A DNA stretch of 64,000 bases from Desulfarculaceae bacterium. Its GTDB lineage: Bacteria; Desulfobacterota; Desulfarculia; Desulfarculales; Desulfarculaceae. The notes under the pieces are model-generated. The model made no database searches. It was not told the DNA's origin and worked only from the letters and a program-made list of their open reading frames with translations. Position 1 is the stretch's first letter. The number at the start of each line of letters is the position of its first letter. The DNA lies in NCBI GenBank assembly GCA_021737645.1, contig JAIPDO010000008.1, positions 31,946 through 95,945 of the forward strand, given 5' to 3'. Positions 1 through 8,793 of the stretch are shown here, piece after piece. The position numbers and the translations under genes were made by a program.

Positions 1-823
1 ACTGGGAGTCCATCTGCACCCTGGCGTCGGTGATGGTGGCCCCGGTCATGGCCACCCGGCGGTGCACCACGATGGGCTCCTTGTCCACCCGGCCGCTGGC
101 ATGGTCGCGCCGGTACATATCCAGAATCTCGTCGCCCGGCGGCAAAGTGGCTTTGGTCACCGTGGACGGACTAACCGAGTCATCGACCAGCTTAAACTGC
201 AACTGAGCGGTCTTGCCGATTAGGGCCACCGCCCGCTGGGGGTCCTTGACGCCCGGCAGCTGGATGAGGATGCGCCCCTCGGATTGGGGCAAAATCTCCG
301 GCTCGCTCACCCCGAACTGGTCCACCCGGTTGCGGATGGTTTCCAGGGCCTGAGTGGAAGCCTGCTCGGCGATATGCTTGGCCGCCTTGGCGGTGAGCTG
401 CAAGACCATCTGGATCTTGCCGTCGTCCAAGGTGCGGCTGGATGCCACGGTGTAGTCGGGATAGTCCCGCTTTACCAAGTCTTCCATCTTGGCCCGGTCG
501 CTGTTGTGCAGCAAAACCAAGCTAATGGTGTTGTCTTTTCCAGATTGGGGGCGGATGGCGCGGATGTTGTCTTCGCGTATTTTGCGCTGCAACTCTTGGC
601 TGGAGCGCTCAACCGAGGCAGTTACCGCTTTTTGGGTTTCCACCTCCAGGATCAAGTGCATACCGCCCTGCAGGTCCAAGCCCAGACGGATTTGGTCGCT
701 GGGCAAGGTATTGGTCCACCAGGCAGGCAGCTTGCCGCCTCCCAGGGTGGGCACCAGGAACAGCAGGGCCAGGATGATGACCGCAGCCACCAGGGTGGAC
801 TTCAAAAAGAAGTTCTTAGGCAA
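1..823 (-). CDS. secD: Protein translocase subunit SecD (partial, C-terminal part outside window)
   Basis: About 274 N-terminal residues of SecD are visible; the rest of the periplasmic region and the RND-like membrane domain run off the left edge. SecD works with SecF and YajC beside SecYEG and uses the proton motive force to help pull preproteins across the inner membrane. Seen here: one membrane helix at residues about 9-25, then the family motif LGLDLQGG at 47-54 and the start of the P1 domain. I chose the TTG start at 823 because GGAG lies 7 bases upstream and the N-terminus MPKNFF followed by a hydrophobic helix is typical. It is last in a minus-strand series queA-tgt-yajC-secD; secF would be expected just beyond the edge. 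Confidence 0.93.
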   Translation of the reverse strand, partial: MPKNFFLKSTLVAAVIILALLFLVPTLGGGKLPAWWTNTLPSDQIRLGLDLQGGMHLILEVETQKAVTASVERSSQELQRKIREDNIRAIRPQSGKDNTISLVLLHNSDRAKMEDLVKRDYPDYTVASSRTLDDGKIQMVLQLTAKAAKHIAEQASTQALETIRNRVDQFGVSEPEILPQSEGRILIQLPGVKDPQRAVALIGKTAQLQFKLVDDSVSPSTVTKATLPPGDEILDMYRRDHASGRVDKEPIVVHRRVAMTGATITDARVQMDSQ

Positions 824-900
824 GGTGAACTCCTAACGCAGCAAATTCCCATCCCGGCCCCGGCGGGCCGGAGATGGGCGACTCATGTTTCAGCTTGCGG

Positions 901-1290
901 CTACTTCTTGGGCGCGGGAGCAGGCGGAGCGCCGCCCGCGCCGACCACGCCGGCAATGTGTCCCCGGCTGACCTTGATGCGAACCTGGGGAGCGATTTCC
1001 AGGGTCAAGGTCTGGTCGTCCATGCCGGTGACGCGGCCGTAGACTCCACCATTGGTCAGAATCTTGTCGCCCTTATGGATGTTGGCCAACATGGCCTTGT
1101 GGGCCTTGGCTTTCTTTTGCTGGGGCCTGATGAGCAGGAAATAAAAAATTACGAACATCAGGACGAGCATGGGAATGGGGCCGGAGAGAAGTCCGCCCAA
1201 ACCGCCGGCACTTTCACCGCCGCCGCTGCCGCCCTGCTGCCCGCCCATGCCCATAGCCCAGGCGGTGCCCGTGGTCAACAAATCTAACAT
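901..1290 (-). CDS. yajC: Preprotein translocase subunit YajC
   Basis: 129 residues, usual size for YajC, the small single-pass inner-membrane protein of the SecDF-YajC complex. A glycine-rich N-terminal stretch (residues 15-37) precedes one membrane helix at about 39-55, followed by the family signature IRPQQKK at 54-60 and a small basic domain with the conserved GD(K)ILTNGG patch. The C-terminus is a short Pro/Ala tail. It lies between tgt (10 bases upstream) and secD, the classic tgt-yajC-secD order of many bacteria. The glycine-rich N-terminal leader is longer than in enterobacterial YajC. Confidence 0.95.
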   Translation of the reverse strand: MLDLLTTGTAWAMGMGGQQGGSGGGESAGGLGGLLSGPIPMLVLMFVIFYFLLIRPQQKKAKAHKAMLANIHKGDKILTNGGVYGRVTGMDDQTLTLEIAPQVRIKVSRGHIAGVVGAGGAPPAPAPKK

Positions 1291-1300
1291 TCTATCCTCC

Positions 1301-2434
1301 CTAGGTTAACGCTGCCCGCTCCTGGCCAGAGGGCTCCAGCCCCGCAAGCACCCCGCGAGCGTAAGTCTCGTATTTGTTTTCAGCGATGGCCCTGCGTAGC
1401 CCAGCCATCAACTGAAGAATGTAGTGCAAGTTGTGCACAGTATTCAAGCGATAAGCCAACAACTCCTTGGCCATGACCAAATGACGCAGATAAGCCCGGC
1501 TGTAGCTGCGGCAGGTGGGGCACTCACAGCCCTCTTCCACCGGCCTGGGATCGTCCTTGAACCGGCTGTTGCGCAGATTCAGTCTTCCCTTGGAGGTCAG
1601 CAAGGTTCCGGTGCGGGCCATGCGAGTGGGCAGCACGCAATCGAACATGTCCACCCCCAAACCCACGCAACGCACCAGATCGGCCGGCTCGCCCACCCCC
1701 ATGAGGTAGACAGGTTTGTCGGCCGGCAACTGCGGCACGGTGCTGTCGATAACCTCCATCATCCGGGGCTTGGGTTCGCCCACGCTGAGGCCGCCCAAGG
1801 CGTATCCGTCCAACTCCAGGGCAGCCAACAACTCCACGCTGCGGGCACGCAGGTCACTATACACCCCACCCTGGACTATTCCCAGCAATGCGCCTCCTTT
1901 ATCGGTGCGCGCGGCCAGGGCGCGAGCCGCCCAGCGGGCGTCGCGCTCCAGGGATTCGGCCAAATACTCCCGTGGCGAACCGGGTGGAGGGCATTCGTCC
2001 AAGACCATCATCAGGTCCGAGCCCAGCATTTCCTGGGCATGAATAACCGACTCGGGGGTCATGCGCAGCAGCTGGCCGTCCAGATGGGAGCGGAAGCTGG
2101 CCCCCTGCTCGTCCAAACTGCGCAGGCCGCTCAGGGAAAACACCTGGAACCCGCCGCTGTCGGTGAGGATGGACCCCGGCCAGTTCATGAAGCGGTGCAG
2201 CCCACCCAATGAGGCCACCGTCTCCACTCCCGGCCGAAGCAGCAGGTGGTAGGTGTTGCCCAGAATCATCTGGGCCCCAAGGCCGGACACCTCTTCGGGC
2301 AACAGCCCCTTCACCGTGCCCTGGGTGCCCACCGGCATGAAAGCCGGAGTGTCCACCACCCCACGGCGCGTGTGCAATCGCCCGGTGCGGGCCCGCCCGC
2401 TGGTGGCGGATATTTCAAAGCTCAAGCGCGCCAT
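1301..2434 (-). CDS. tgt: Queuine tRNA-ribosyltransferase (tRNA-guanine transglycosylase)
   Basis: 377 residues, full length. Tgt swaps guanine-34 in GUN anticodons (Asp, Asn, His, Tyr tRNAs) for preQ1, the first tRNA-bound step of queuosine synthesis. Visible signatures: TDSGGFQ (91-97, with Asp92), GGLSVGE (214-220) in the substrate loop, the catalytic nucleophile Asp265 in MFDCVLPTR, and the zinc site Cys303, Cys305, Cys308, His334. Its ATG overlaps the queA stop by one base (TGATG), so the two are translationally coupled; QueA acts on the preQ1-tRNA that Tgt makes. Confidence 0.97.
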   Translation of the reverse strand: MARLSFEISATSGRARTGRLHTRRGVVDTPAFMPVGTQGTVKGLLPEEVSGLGAQMILGNTYHLLLRPGVETVASLGGLHRFMNWPGSILTDSGGFQVFSLSGLRSLDEQGASFRSHLDGQLLRMTPESVIHAQEMLGSDLMMVLDECPPPGSPREYLAESLERDARWAARALAARTDKGGALLGIVQGGVYSDLRARSVELLAALELDGYALGGLSVGEPKPRMMEVIDSTVPQLPADKPVYLMGVGEPADLVRCVGLGVDMFDCVLPTRMARTGTLLTSKGRLNLRNSRFKDDPRPVEEGCECPTCRSYSRAYLRHLVMAKELLAYRLNTVHNLHYILQLMAGLRRAIAENKYETYARGVLAGLEPSGQERAALT

Positions 2435-3525
2435 CAGATTATCAGCATGGCATCGCCGTAGCTATAGAAACGATAACTCCGCTCCATGGCTTGACGATAG
2501 GCGTCTAATATACGCTCCCGCCCGGCCAGGGCGGCGACCAGCATGAGCAAGGTGGTGCGGGGCAGATGAAAATTGGTTATCAGGCCGTCGGCCACCCGGA
2601 AGCTGTGCCCCGGCGCGATGAGCAGGTCGCACCATCCGGCTCCAGGCTGGGGCACCCCTCCCGGTCCGGGGCGCCACTCCAAAGAGCGCAAGCTGGTGGT
2701 GCCCACGGCGATGACCCGCCCGCCCCGCTTCTTGGCCCTGGCCACGGCCAGAGCCGCCTCGGGGGAAATTTCCACCCACTCCGAATGCAGGCGGCCCGAG
2801 GCCAGTTGAGCAGGGTCCGGCTCGGCAAAGGTGCCGTAGCCCACGTGCAGGGTCAGGGAGGTGTGCTCCACCCCCCGGCGGGCCAGAGCGGAAAGCAGCT
2901 CACGGCTCAGGTGCAGCCCGGCGGTAGGGGCGGCCACCGCCCCCGGCTGGGAGGCGTATACCGTCTGGTAGCGGGAGGCGTCCCGGGCGTCCGGCCCTTG
3001 AGGCCGCTTTATATAAGGCGGCAGCGGCGTGGCTCCCCGGTCGGCGGCCAATCCCAGGGCCGGAGCGGGAAACTCCACCAGGGCCCGGCCCCGCTCGCCC
3101 CGCTCCAACACCCGCACCCAAACCTCCGGCTCACCGCCAAGACGCAGGCGTGCGCCCGCGGCGATGGTCTTGTGGGAGCGCAACAGGCACTGGTGCACCT
3201 CGCGGCCGTCCTCCAGGCGTTTCTGGGGCTGGGCCGGGGACAGCAGCAAAATCTCCACCCGCCCTCCGGTGGGCTTGGCCGCCATAAGGCGGGCCGGCAC
3301 AACCCTGGTGTCGTTGAGCACCAGAAGGTCGCCGGGCCTGAGCAAACGGGTTAGCCCCGCCACCTTGTGATGTCCGCTCGGCCCCTGATAGCGGGGAAGA
3401 TGCAGCAACCGGGCCTGCACTCGCCGCCGGGCCGGAGCCTGGGCTATGAGCTCCGGGGGCAGCTCATAGTCGTAGGCGGCCAGAAGGTCCTGGGGGCCGC
3501 TGTTGTGGGGGATGGTCTCCGCCAT
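2434..3525 (-). CDS. queA: S-adenosylmethionine:tRNA ribosyltransferase-isomerase QueA
   Basis: 363 residues. QueA transfers and isomerises the ribosyl part of SAM onto preQ1 in tRNA to make epoxyqueuosine. The N-terminus carries YDYELPPELIAQ, followed by LLVLNDTRVVPARL and later AAPTAGLHLS and TNFHLPRTTLLMLVAAL, all QueA family signatures (recognised from memory of the family). It is first in the queA-tgt-yajC-secD series, with a good sigma-70-type promoter about 100 bases upstream (3632-3660). No strong Shine-Dalgarno stands before the ATG. An untranslated leader of about 100 bases is present but I could not fit it to a preQ1 riboswitch. Confidence 0.97.
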   Translation of the reverse strand: MAETIPHNSGPQDLLAAYDYELPPELIAQAPARRRVQARLLHLPRYQGPSGHHKVAGLTRLLRPGDLLVLNDTRVVPARLMAAKPTGGRVEILLLSPAQPQKRLEDGREVHQCLLRSHKTIAAGARLRLGGEPEVWVRVLERGERGRALVEFPAPALGLAADRGATPLPPYIKRPQGPDARDASRYQTVYASQPGAVAAPTAGLHLSRELLSALARRGVEHTSLTLHVGYGTFAEPDPAQLASGRLHSEWVEISPEAALAVARAKKRGGRVIAVGTTSLRSLEWRPGPGGVPQPGAGWCDLLIAPGHSFRVADGLITNFHLPRTTLLMLVAALAGRERILDAYRQAMERSYRFYSYGDAMLII

Positions 3526-3631
3526 GAATCAAGCTTTTGGTTCCGCCAAGGGCCTGCCAAGATATAGTTGCGGCATATTAAATAGTTAGCTACGTTAACC
3601 CCATAGAGGGATTACTGCGTTGGAACTATGC

Positions 3632-3660
3632 ATATTACGGCGAGCCCCCCTGCTTGTCAA
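3632..3660 (-). promoter_or_regulatory. Putative sigma-70 promoter for queA operon
   Basis: On the minus strand, TTGACA (3660-3655) and TAATAT (3637-3632) are separated by exactly 17 bases. The -35 is a perfect consensus match, the -10 matches 4 of 6. It points at queA with a predicted leader of about 100 bases. Confidence 0.6.
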
Positions 3661-3824
3661 GGAAGGCGCGACACGACAACCGCTTTAATCCAAAGGACTT
3701 GAGGGTTTTTGCTTGACAGAAAAGGGCTGTGCAAACAACCATAGGCAGGTGCTATCACCAAAGGCATATATTATTACTGAACGCCCAGCCGGGCGCGCAC
3801 ACAACCCCAAACCGGAGTGGGCAT

Positions 3825-4001
3825 ATGGCCATTTACGTTAAGTGTAAAACTGAAGACTGCGGCAATGAAATCTTGGCGCCGGAATACGCCCAGACCCCCT
3901 TTGAAAAACTGGAAGACGCCCTGCACAAAAAGAACTACTACCTTTGCCCCAAGTGCGGGAAGGTCAATCCTTATCTCCAGGAAGACCACTTCGAGAAGTA
4001 G
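3825..4001 (+). CDS. Small zinc-ribbon protein
   Basis: A 58-residue protein of unknown function. Four cysteines in two pairs, Cys7-x4-Cys12 and Cys41-x2-Cys44 (CPKCGK), look like a zinc ribbon. The reading frame is open further upstream to 3729, but I take the ATG at 3825 because GGAG sits 7 bases before it and the protein then begins MAIYVKC. A convincing terminator follows at 4020-4051, so it appears to be a single-gene unit; TTGACA at 3713-3718 may be its -35 but no good -10 is visible. Function cannot be assigned from sequence. Confidence 0.75.
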   Translation: MAIYVKCKTEDCGNEILAPEYAQTPFEKLEDALHKKNYYLCPKCGKVNPYLQEDHFEK

Positions 4002-4019
4002 GCGGAGACTTGCCGTATT

Positions 4020-4051
4020 GGGGCGGGCCGACAGGCTCGCCCCATTATTTT
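4020..4051 (+). terminator. Rho-independent terminator after zinc-ribbon gene
   Basis: A 10-base arm GGGGCGGGCC (4020-4029), 4-base loop and arm GGCTCGCCCC (4034-4043) with one mismatch, followed by ATTATTTT. It lies between two convergent genes and may serve the plus strand mainly. Confidence 0.7.
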
Positions 4052-4059
4052 GCCTGGTT

Positions 4060-4755
4060 CTAGGATTGTTTGCGATCGGCTTCGCTGATGGAGCGTATGC
4101 CCAAGAGCACCAGAAAGCGCAAGAACTCGATAAACAGCAGGCCCACCACTACCAAGGCGGTTACCGAAAGGATGCGGGGCAAGAAATTATCCCAGTTCCA
4201 CTCGTTGCCCGAAAAAACACCCTCGTCCTCGAACAGCCAGCCTAGAACACCGGCGGCCCGCCCCGAAGGCGTTCTGAAGCCCTGACCCTGCAACAGGCCC
4301 ACCGCAGACTCCTGCTCCACGTAGCCGGGGAACAGCAACTTGAGCATCAAGGGGATGCCCGGTCCGGGAAGGTTGGTATAGACACGGCTCTTTTGCTCGG
4401 CCTCGGCGCTCTGCAAATGGCGATGCATGGCCCGGCTATAGAGCAGGAACATCTGAGCGGACAACAGAGGCAGGACGGTGGTCGTGGTGCGCCCGAAGGC
4501 CTCCACTTCCACCAGATGCTCATCGCGAATCATTTCATCGGTCAAAAGGGGGACCATGTCGGTCTGGCGGTATATCCGCCAACCCATGCCCCTCTCGGGC
4601 GGGTGGTCGGAGAAGTCGTCCAGGCGGATGGCTTCGCCAAGCAGCTGTGCGGTGTAGATGCGTTGTGCGGTGTCAACGAAAGACCGGGCGGGAGGGGCGG
4701 CCACCCCGAGCACTAAGACCATCACCAAGATTGCCAAGCCCAAGCGGGATATCAA
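4060..4755 (-). CDS. Hypothetical exported, membrane-anchored protein
   Basis: Not recognised. The likely TTG start at 4755 follows GGGAG with 7-base spacing and gives 231 residues: a signal peptide or anchor at 1-25 (hydrophobic 5-20, then APPARS), a soluble periplasmic region of about 165 residues, and a C-terminal membrane helix at about 195-220 followed by a short charged tail. An in-frame ATG at 4845 exists, but a promoter-like pair (4807-4836) lies downstream of that ATG, so transcripts from it could not use the upstream start. There are no cysteine or catalytic motifs that I can see. It is transcribed towards, and convergent with, the zinc-ribbon gene. Confidence 0.7.
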   Translation of the reverse strand: MISRLGLAILVMVLVLGVAAPPARSFVDTAQRIYTAQLLGEAIRLDDFSDHPPERGMGWRIYRQTDMVPLLTDEMIRDEHLVEVEAFGRTTTTVLPLLSAQMFLLYSRAMHRHLQSAEAEQKSRVYTNLPGPGIPLMLKLLFPGYVEQESAVGLLQGQGFRTPSGRAAGVLGWLFEDEGVFSGNEWNWDNFLPRILSVTALVVVGLLFIEFLRFLVLLGIRSISEADRKQS

Positions 4756-4806
4756 TTGCCTACTCCCATGGGAATTCACGCGGACCCAGCGATCATTCCA
4801 CTGAAT

Positions 4807-4836
4807 AATATAGCATCTGCGTAATGTAAATACCAA
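4807..4836 (-). promoter_or_regulatory. Putative promoter for the exported hypothetical protein
   Basis: Minus-strand TTGGTA (4836-4831) and TATATT (4812-4807) with an 18-base spacer. It supports the internal TTG start of the gene ending at 4060. Confidence 0.4.
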
Positions 4837-4932
4837 GATTAGCAATGTTGTTGCGGCTGGTTCCCCGGCTTGACAGCGAGGGCATCATGGCTTAGCGTGC
4901 CACCAGAAGCCTAGCTCGCCATGGAGGCCGGT

Positions 4933-5532
4933 ATGTCACAGATGGTCAAGGATTTTGATTGGCGGCGTCCGGGCACCTTTTTGCCGGTGGCCATGGCTGC
5001 GTCCTTCAAGACGAGGTCATTTTTCGCCCAAATGGAAAACCGGGGCGATTTGGCCACACCGCTGATGTTTCTATTCTGGGTTCACCTGCTGGCTTCCCTG
5101 TCCGCGCTCATCGCCGGATTCCCCTTGGGGGCCGTGGCCTGGGGCCTGATCACCCGCCTGGTGGTAGACCTCATCTTTATCGGCCTGATCTACACCATCG
5201 GTCACCACATCATGCGCAACCCACTGAACGCAGGCGGTTTTTTGCGTGTGGTCTGCTACAGCCTGGGGATCAAGCTCATTGCGGTGATTCTGCCGTTTTT
5301 GCCCGGCTACCAGGACGCCCTCATGGTGCTGGTCTACGTGTACTTTTTCATAACCCTATACTTCGGGCTGAGGGCAGTGGCGAGCTTCACCTTCTTGCAG
5401 GCCGCCACCTGCGTGCTGCTGTCAGTGGTGGGCATGGTGTTATTGATGAGCCTCATCGGCAGCTTCACGGTAACCGCTCCCAACCAGGGTCCCGCCGGAG
5501 TTTCCGCACCGGGAGTCGGCGCTGGCAAGTAG
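4933..5532 (+). CDS. Yip1-like multi-pass membrane protein
   Basis: 199 residues. After a soluble N-terminus of about 40 residues, five hydrophobic helices follow at roughly 42-62, 66-90, 103-123, 128-145 and 153-175, then a Gly/Pro/Ala-rich tail. The layout resembles bacterial Yip1-domain (YIP1/DUF1282-like) proteins, which have no settled biochemical role. I take the ATG at 4933 because GGAGG (4923-4927) lies 5 bases before it; the ATG at 4921 overlaps that ribosome site. It precedes the efflux operon by about 60 bases in the same direction and could be cotranscribed with it. The family call is by overall pattern only. Confidence 0.7.
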   Translation: MSQMVKDFDWRRPGTFLPVAMAASFKTRSFFAQMENRGDLATPLMFLFWVHLLASLSALIAGFPLGAVAWGLITRLVVDLIFIGLIYTIGHHIMRNPLNAGGFLRVVCYSLGIKLIAVILPFLPGYQDALMVLVYVYFFITLYFGLRAVASFTFLQAATCVLLSVVGMVLLMSLIGSFTVTAPNQGPAGVSAPGVGAGK

Positions 5533-5594
5533 CGGCGCCATCCGGCGTGCTATAAAATCAGACAAAATCGGCGTCCTCTTACAGGGAGCAGATC

Positions 5595-6845
5595 TTGGGA
5601 AAAGCCAAGAGGCTGAAATGGGCGGTGGCCGTGGTGTTGGCCCTGGCCTTGGCCGGGGGGCTGTGGGCCTGGTGGCCCCGTGGCGGCCAGGGTCTGCAAA
5701 TCCAGGGCAAGGAGTATCAGGTAAAGCGCGGCCCTATCCGGCGCATGATTGTTTCCACCGGCACGGTGAAGCCCCAGGTAGGGGCCGAAGTCAAGGTGGG
5801 GGCGCGGGTAAGCGGCCGGGTGGAAAAACTTTTGGTCAGCATCGGCCAAGCGGTCAAGGCCGGCCAGGTAGTGGCCTTGATAGAGCACAAGGACCTGGAG
5901 GCCAGGCTGCTCCAGGCCCAGGCCGAGTTGAATGCCGACCAGGCCCGCTTAAGGCGGGTCAAGGCCACCGGCCCCAGGGAAATAGTCCGGGCCGAAGCTG
6001 AACTGAACGAGGCCAAAGCCACCCTGGACCTGACCAGCCTGGACTTCAACCGCCAGCAAAAAATGCGCACCAGCGACCTGGTGGCCCAGGACGCCCTGGA
6101 CCGGGCCCGGGAAAAACACCTGGTGGCCCAGGCGCGGCTGCACGCGGCCACTGCCAAACTCAACCAGGTAAAGCAGAGCTATATCCAAGACCTCAAAGTG
6201 GCCGAGGCCGACCTTGCCGCCTCCCAGGCCCGGGTGGCCACCGCCCAGGTTACCCTGGACTACGCCACCATCAAGGCCCCCATCAGCGGTGTGGTTTCCA
6301 GCGTTTCCACCCAAGAGGGCGAGACCGTGGCGGCCAGCCTGAGCGCGCCCACCTTCATCACCATCGTTGACCTGGCCCGTCTCCAAGTGGATGACTTCGT
6401 GGATGAGACCGACATCGGCTTGGCCAAACTGGCCCAGAAGGCATTTTTCACGGTGGACGCATATTCCGGCCGGAAGTTCATGGGAGAGGTGGAGTCCATC
6501 CAACCCTCGGCCAAGATCGTGGACGACGTGGTCTACTACCCGGTAACCATCAAGATTCTTAGTGATTATAAGGATCTGCTCAAGCCGGAAATGACCGCCA
6601 CGGTGAGCATCATCGCCGGAGTGCGCCAGGGCGTGCTTTTGATCCCAGCCCCGGCCATACGCCGCAAAGGCGGCAAGGCCATGGTCTACGTACGCCGTGA
6701 CGGCAAGGTCACCCTCCAACCGGTGCAGGTGGGCTGGACCGAAGATTTGCGGGCGGAGATCACCGAAGGCCTGGAAGAGGGCCAGACCGTGATCATCCCC
6801 ATGAGCGCTCCCCTTACCGCGGCCAAGCCCGGCGGGGGCCGCTGA
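5595..6845 (+). CDS. macA: MacA-like periplasmic adaptor (membrane fusion protein) of an ABC efflux system
   Basis: 416 residues, TTG start preceded by AGGGAG. Membrane fusion proteins bridge an inner-membrane exporter to an outer-membrane channel. Order of parts: short basic N-terminus, one membrane helix at about 9-27, first half of the lipoyl (barrel-sandwich) domain with KVGARVSGRV, a long heptad-rich alpha-helical hairpin from about residue 95 to 215, second lipoyl half with YATIKAPISGVVSS, then beta-barrel and membrane-proximal domains. It is the first of four tightly packed genes; an ATPase follows after 8 bases and two FtsX-type permeases come next. No TolC homologue lies in the window. 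Substrate unknown. Confidence 0.9.
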   Translation: MGKAKRLKWAVAVVLALALAGGLWAWWPRGGQGLQIQGKEYQVKRGPIRRMIVSTGTVKPQVGAEVKVGARVSGRVEKLLVSIGQAVKAGQVVALIEHKDLEARLLQAQAELNADQARLRRVKATGPREIVRAEAELNEAKATLDLTSLDFNRQQKMRTSDLVAQDALDRAREKHLVAQARLHAATAKLNQVKQSYIQDLKVAEADLAASQARVATAQVTLDYATIKAPISGVVSSVSTQEGETVAASLSAPTFITIVDLARLQVDDFVDETDIGLAKLAQKAFFTVDAYSGRKFMGEVESIQPSAKIVDDVVYYPVTIKILSDYKDLLKPEMTATVSIIAGVRQGVLLIPAPAIRRKGGKAMVYVRRDGKVTLQPVQVGWTEDLRAEITEGLEEGQTVIIPMSAPLTAAKPGGGR

Positions 6846-6853
6846 GGCCGGCG

Positions 6854-7582
6854 GTGATCAAGCTAAAGGGCATCACAAAGACTTACTACCGAGGCAAGGT
6901 GGAGACCCCGGTGCTTTTGGGCATCGATCTTCACGTACGCCCCGGTGAATTCCTGGCCATCATGGGCCCCTCGGGCTCGGGAAAATCCACCCTGCTGCAC
7001 ATCCTGGGCCTACTGGACCGCCCCACCGGCGGCTCTTACCGTTTGGACGGCAGCGAGGTTTCCGACCTGAGCGACGACGAGCTGGCCCGACTGCGCAACG
7101 ATAAGCTGGGCTTCGTGTTCCAGGCCTTCCACCTGCTGCCCAAATCCACAGCCCTGGACAACGTGCTTTTGCCCTTCACCTATGCCGGGCATTTTCCCGA
7201 GGACGCCCGGGAGCGCGCCCGGCGGGCTCTGGGGCGAGTGGGCCTGGAGCACCGATTGCACCACCGGCCCGGCGAAATGAGCGGCGGGGAGTGCCAGCGG
7301 GTGGCCATTGCCCGGGCCCTGGTCAACGACCCTGAGGTTATTTTCGCCGACGAGCCCACCGGCAACCTGGACCAACGCTCATCCCTGGAGATCATCTCGA
7401 TTTTGCAGGGTCTCCACGCCGAGGGGCGCACCATAGTTCTGGTAACCCACGACACGGCGGTGGGCTGCATGTGCCGCCGCCTGATGCGGGTGGTCTACGG
7501 CAATGTGGACAGCGATGAGGCCGTAGCCGAGCCCACCCAGGCTATCGAGCAATTGCAAACCCTCAAGGAAGCCGCCAAGTGA
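6854..7582 (+). CDS. ABC transporter ATP-binding protein (MacB/LolD-type)
   Basis: 242 residues, GTG start. A stand-alone ATPase of the MacB/LolD family that drives mechanotransmission-type transporters. Walker [10 protein letters not shown] at 38-46, Q-loop FVFQAF near 88-92, signature MSGGECQ at 142-148, Walker B ending ADE at 165-167, and an H-loop LVTHD near 200. The signature has Glu-Cys in place of the more usual Gln-Gln. In E. coli MacB the ATPase and permease are one polypeptide; here they are separate genes. The stop codon overlaps the GTG start of the first permease by 4 bases. Confidence 0.93.
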   Translation: MIKLKGITKTYYRGKVETPVLLGIDLHVRPGEFLAIMGPSGSGKSTLLHILGLLDRPTGGSYRLDGSEVSDLSDDELARLRNDKLGFVFQAFHLLPKSTALDNVLLPFTYAGHFPEDARERARRALGRVGLEHRLHHRPGEMSGGECQRVAIARALVNDPEVIFADEPTGNLDQRSSLEIISILQGLHAEGRTIVLVTHDTAVGCMCRRLMRVVYGNVDSDEAVAEPTQAIEQLQTLKEAAK

Positions 7583-8793
7583 GCCTGGCCTGGCGCCTGC
7601 TGAAAGCCGCCGTCAGTTCCCTGTGGGCCTTTCGCTCCTATGCCGCCCTCATGATGATCGGCCTGATTATCGGCATCGCCTCGCTCACCGTGATTCACCA
7701 GATCGGCCAGGGAGCCCAGCAGGCGGTGTCTAGCCGCATGGCCTCCATGGGATTTGGGGCCGACGCTTTTTACATTTCTTCCGGCGGAGGCCGCCTGGGG
7801 GTGCGCCGGGGCATGAAGCGGGCGGTGACCCTAACCCCCCAGGACGCGGCGTCCATCTCCCGGGTGGACGGAGTGGCCCACGTGGTGCCCCACAAGAACG
7901 TGGCCCGCACCCAGGTGACCGCCGGCGGCAACAACACCAACACCAGGGTGCGGGGTGCCACGCCGGGCTGGGCCGCGGCCCGCAAATGGCCCCTGCTCCA
8001 AGGGCGCTTCGTCAGCCTCACCGACATCAGGCAGAGCGCCCGGGTGGCGGTGCTGGGCACCACGGTGGTGCGCGAGCTATTCGGCGAGGCCAACCCGGTG
8101 GGCCGCCGCCTGAGAATCGGGCGCACCCCCTTCATCGTGGTGGGCGTGCTGGAATCCAAGGGTTCCAGCGGCTGGCGCGACCGCGACGACATAATCCTGG
8201 TGCCTCTGTCCACGGCCACCAAGCGCCTGAGCCGTGACGACAAGCTCAGCGGAATGCGCGTCACCATGACCGATGCCACCCGGCTGGAAGAGGTCAAGGC
8301 CGAGGTCACCAGCGTCCTGCGCGAAAACCACTCCCTGTTGCCGGGAGTGCCCGACGATTTCCTCATCATCACTCCCGACGAGCTGATGAAGCTCATCACC
8401 AGGCAAAGCCGCTCCCTGGTGGCCATGCTCACCTTTGTCAGCGCGGTGAGCCTGTTCGTCTCCGGGGTGGTGATCATGAACATCATGCTGGTGGCGGTGA
8501 GCGAGCGAGCCTACGAAATCGGGGTGCGCCGGGCGGTGGGGGCAAGACGGCGCGACATCCTCTACCAGATACTCATGGAGTCGCTCATGGTGGCGGCGGC
8601 CGGGGGCGTCTGTGGCTTGTTGATGGGCCTGCTGCTGTCATACCTGGCCACCTGGCTGCTGGCCATTCCCACCGCCTTCAGCCCCTCTGGCTTTTTGTGG
8701 GCCCTGGGCTTCAGCGCGGGGGTGGGCCTGTTGTTCGGGGTGGCCCCGGCCAAAAAGGCGGCAGGCCTGCACCCGGTGGAGGCCCTAAGATGA
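7579..8793 (+). CDS. ABC transporter permease, MacB/FtsX type (first)
   Basis: 404 residues, GTG start overlapping the ATPase stop. Layout typical of the family: one N-terminal membrane helix (about 20-40), a periplasmic MacB core domain of about 220 residues, then three helices including the conserved segment YEIGVRRAVGARRRDIL after the second helix, and the closing APAKKAAGLHPVEALR. It pairs with the next permease; the two are similar in design but clearly different in sequence, suggesting a heterodimer driven by the shared ATPase. Start overlap and absence of a gap indicate coupled translation. Confidence 0.92.
   Translation: MSLAWRLLKAAVSSLWAFRSYAALMMIGLIIGIASLTVIHQIGQGAQQAVSSRMASMGFGADAFYISSGGGRLGVRRGMKRAVTLTPQDAASISRVDGVAHVVPHKNVARTQVTAGGNNTNTRVRGATPGWAAARKWPLLQGRFVSLTDIRQSARVAVLGTTVVRELFGEANPVGRRLRIGRTPFIVVGVLESKGSSGWRDRDDIILVPLSTATKRLSRDDKLSGMRVTMTDATRLEEVKAEVTSVLRENHSLLPGVPDDFLIITPDELMKLITRQSRSLVAMLTFVSAVSLFVSGVVIMNIMLVAVSERAYEIGVRRAVGARRRDILYQILMESLMVAAAGGVCGLLMGLLLSYLATWLLAIPTAFSPSGFLWALGFSAGVGLLFGVAPAKKAAGLHPVEALR

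Noticed and set aside
3526..3631. preQ1 riboswitch in the queA leader
   Set aside because: CCCTCTA and a TAAC-like stretch are present, but I could not build the pseudoknot; queA-tgt are also not the usual targets of this riboswitch.
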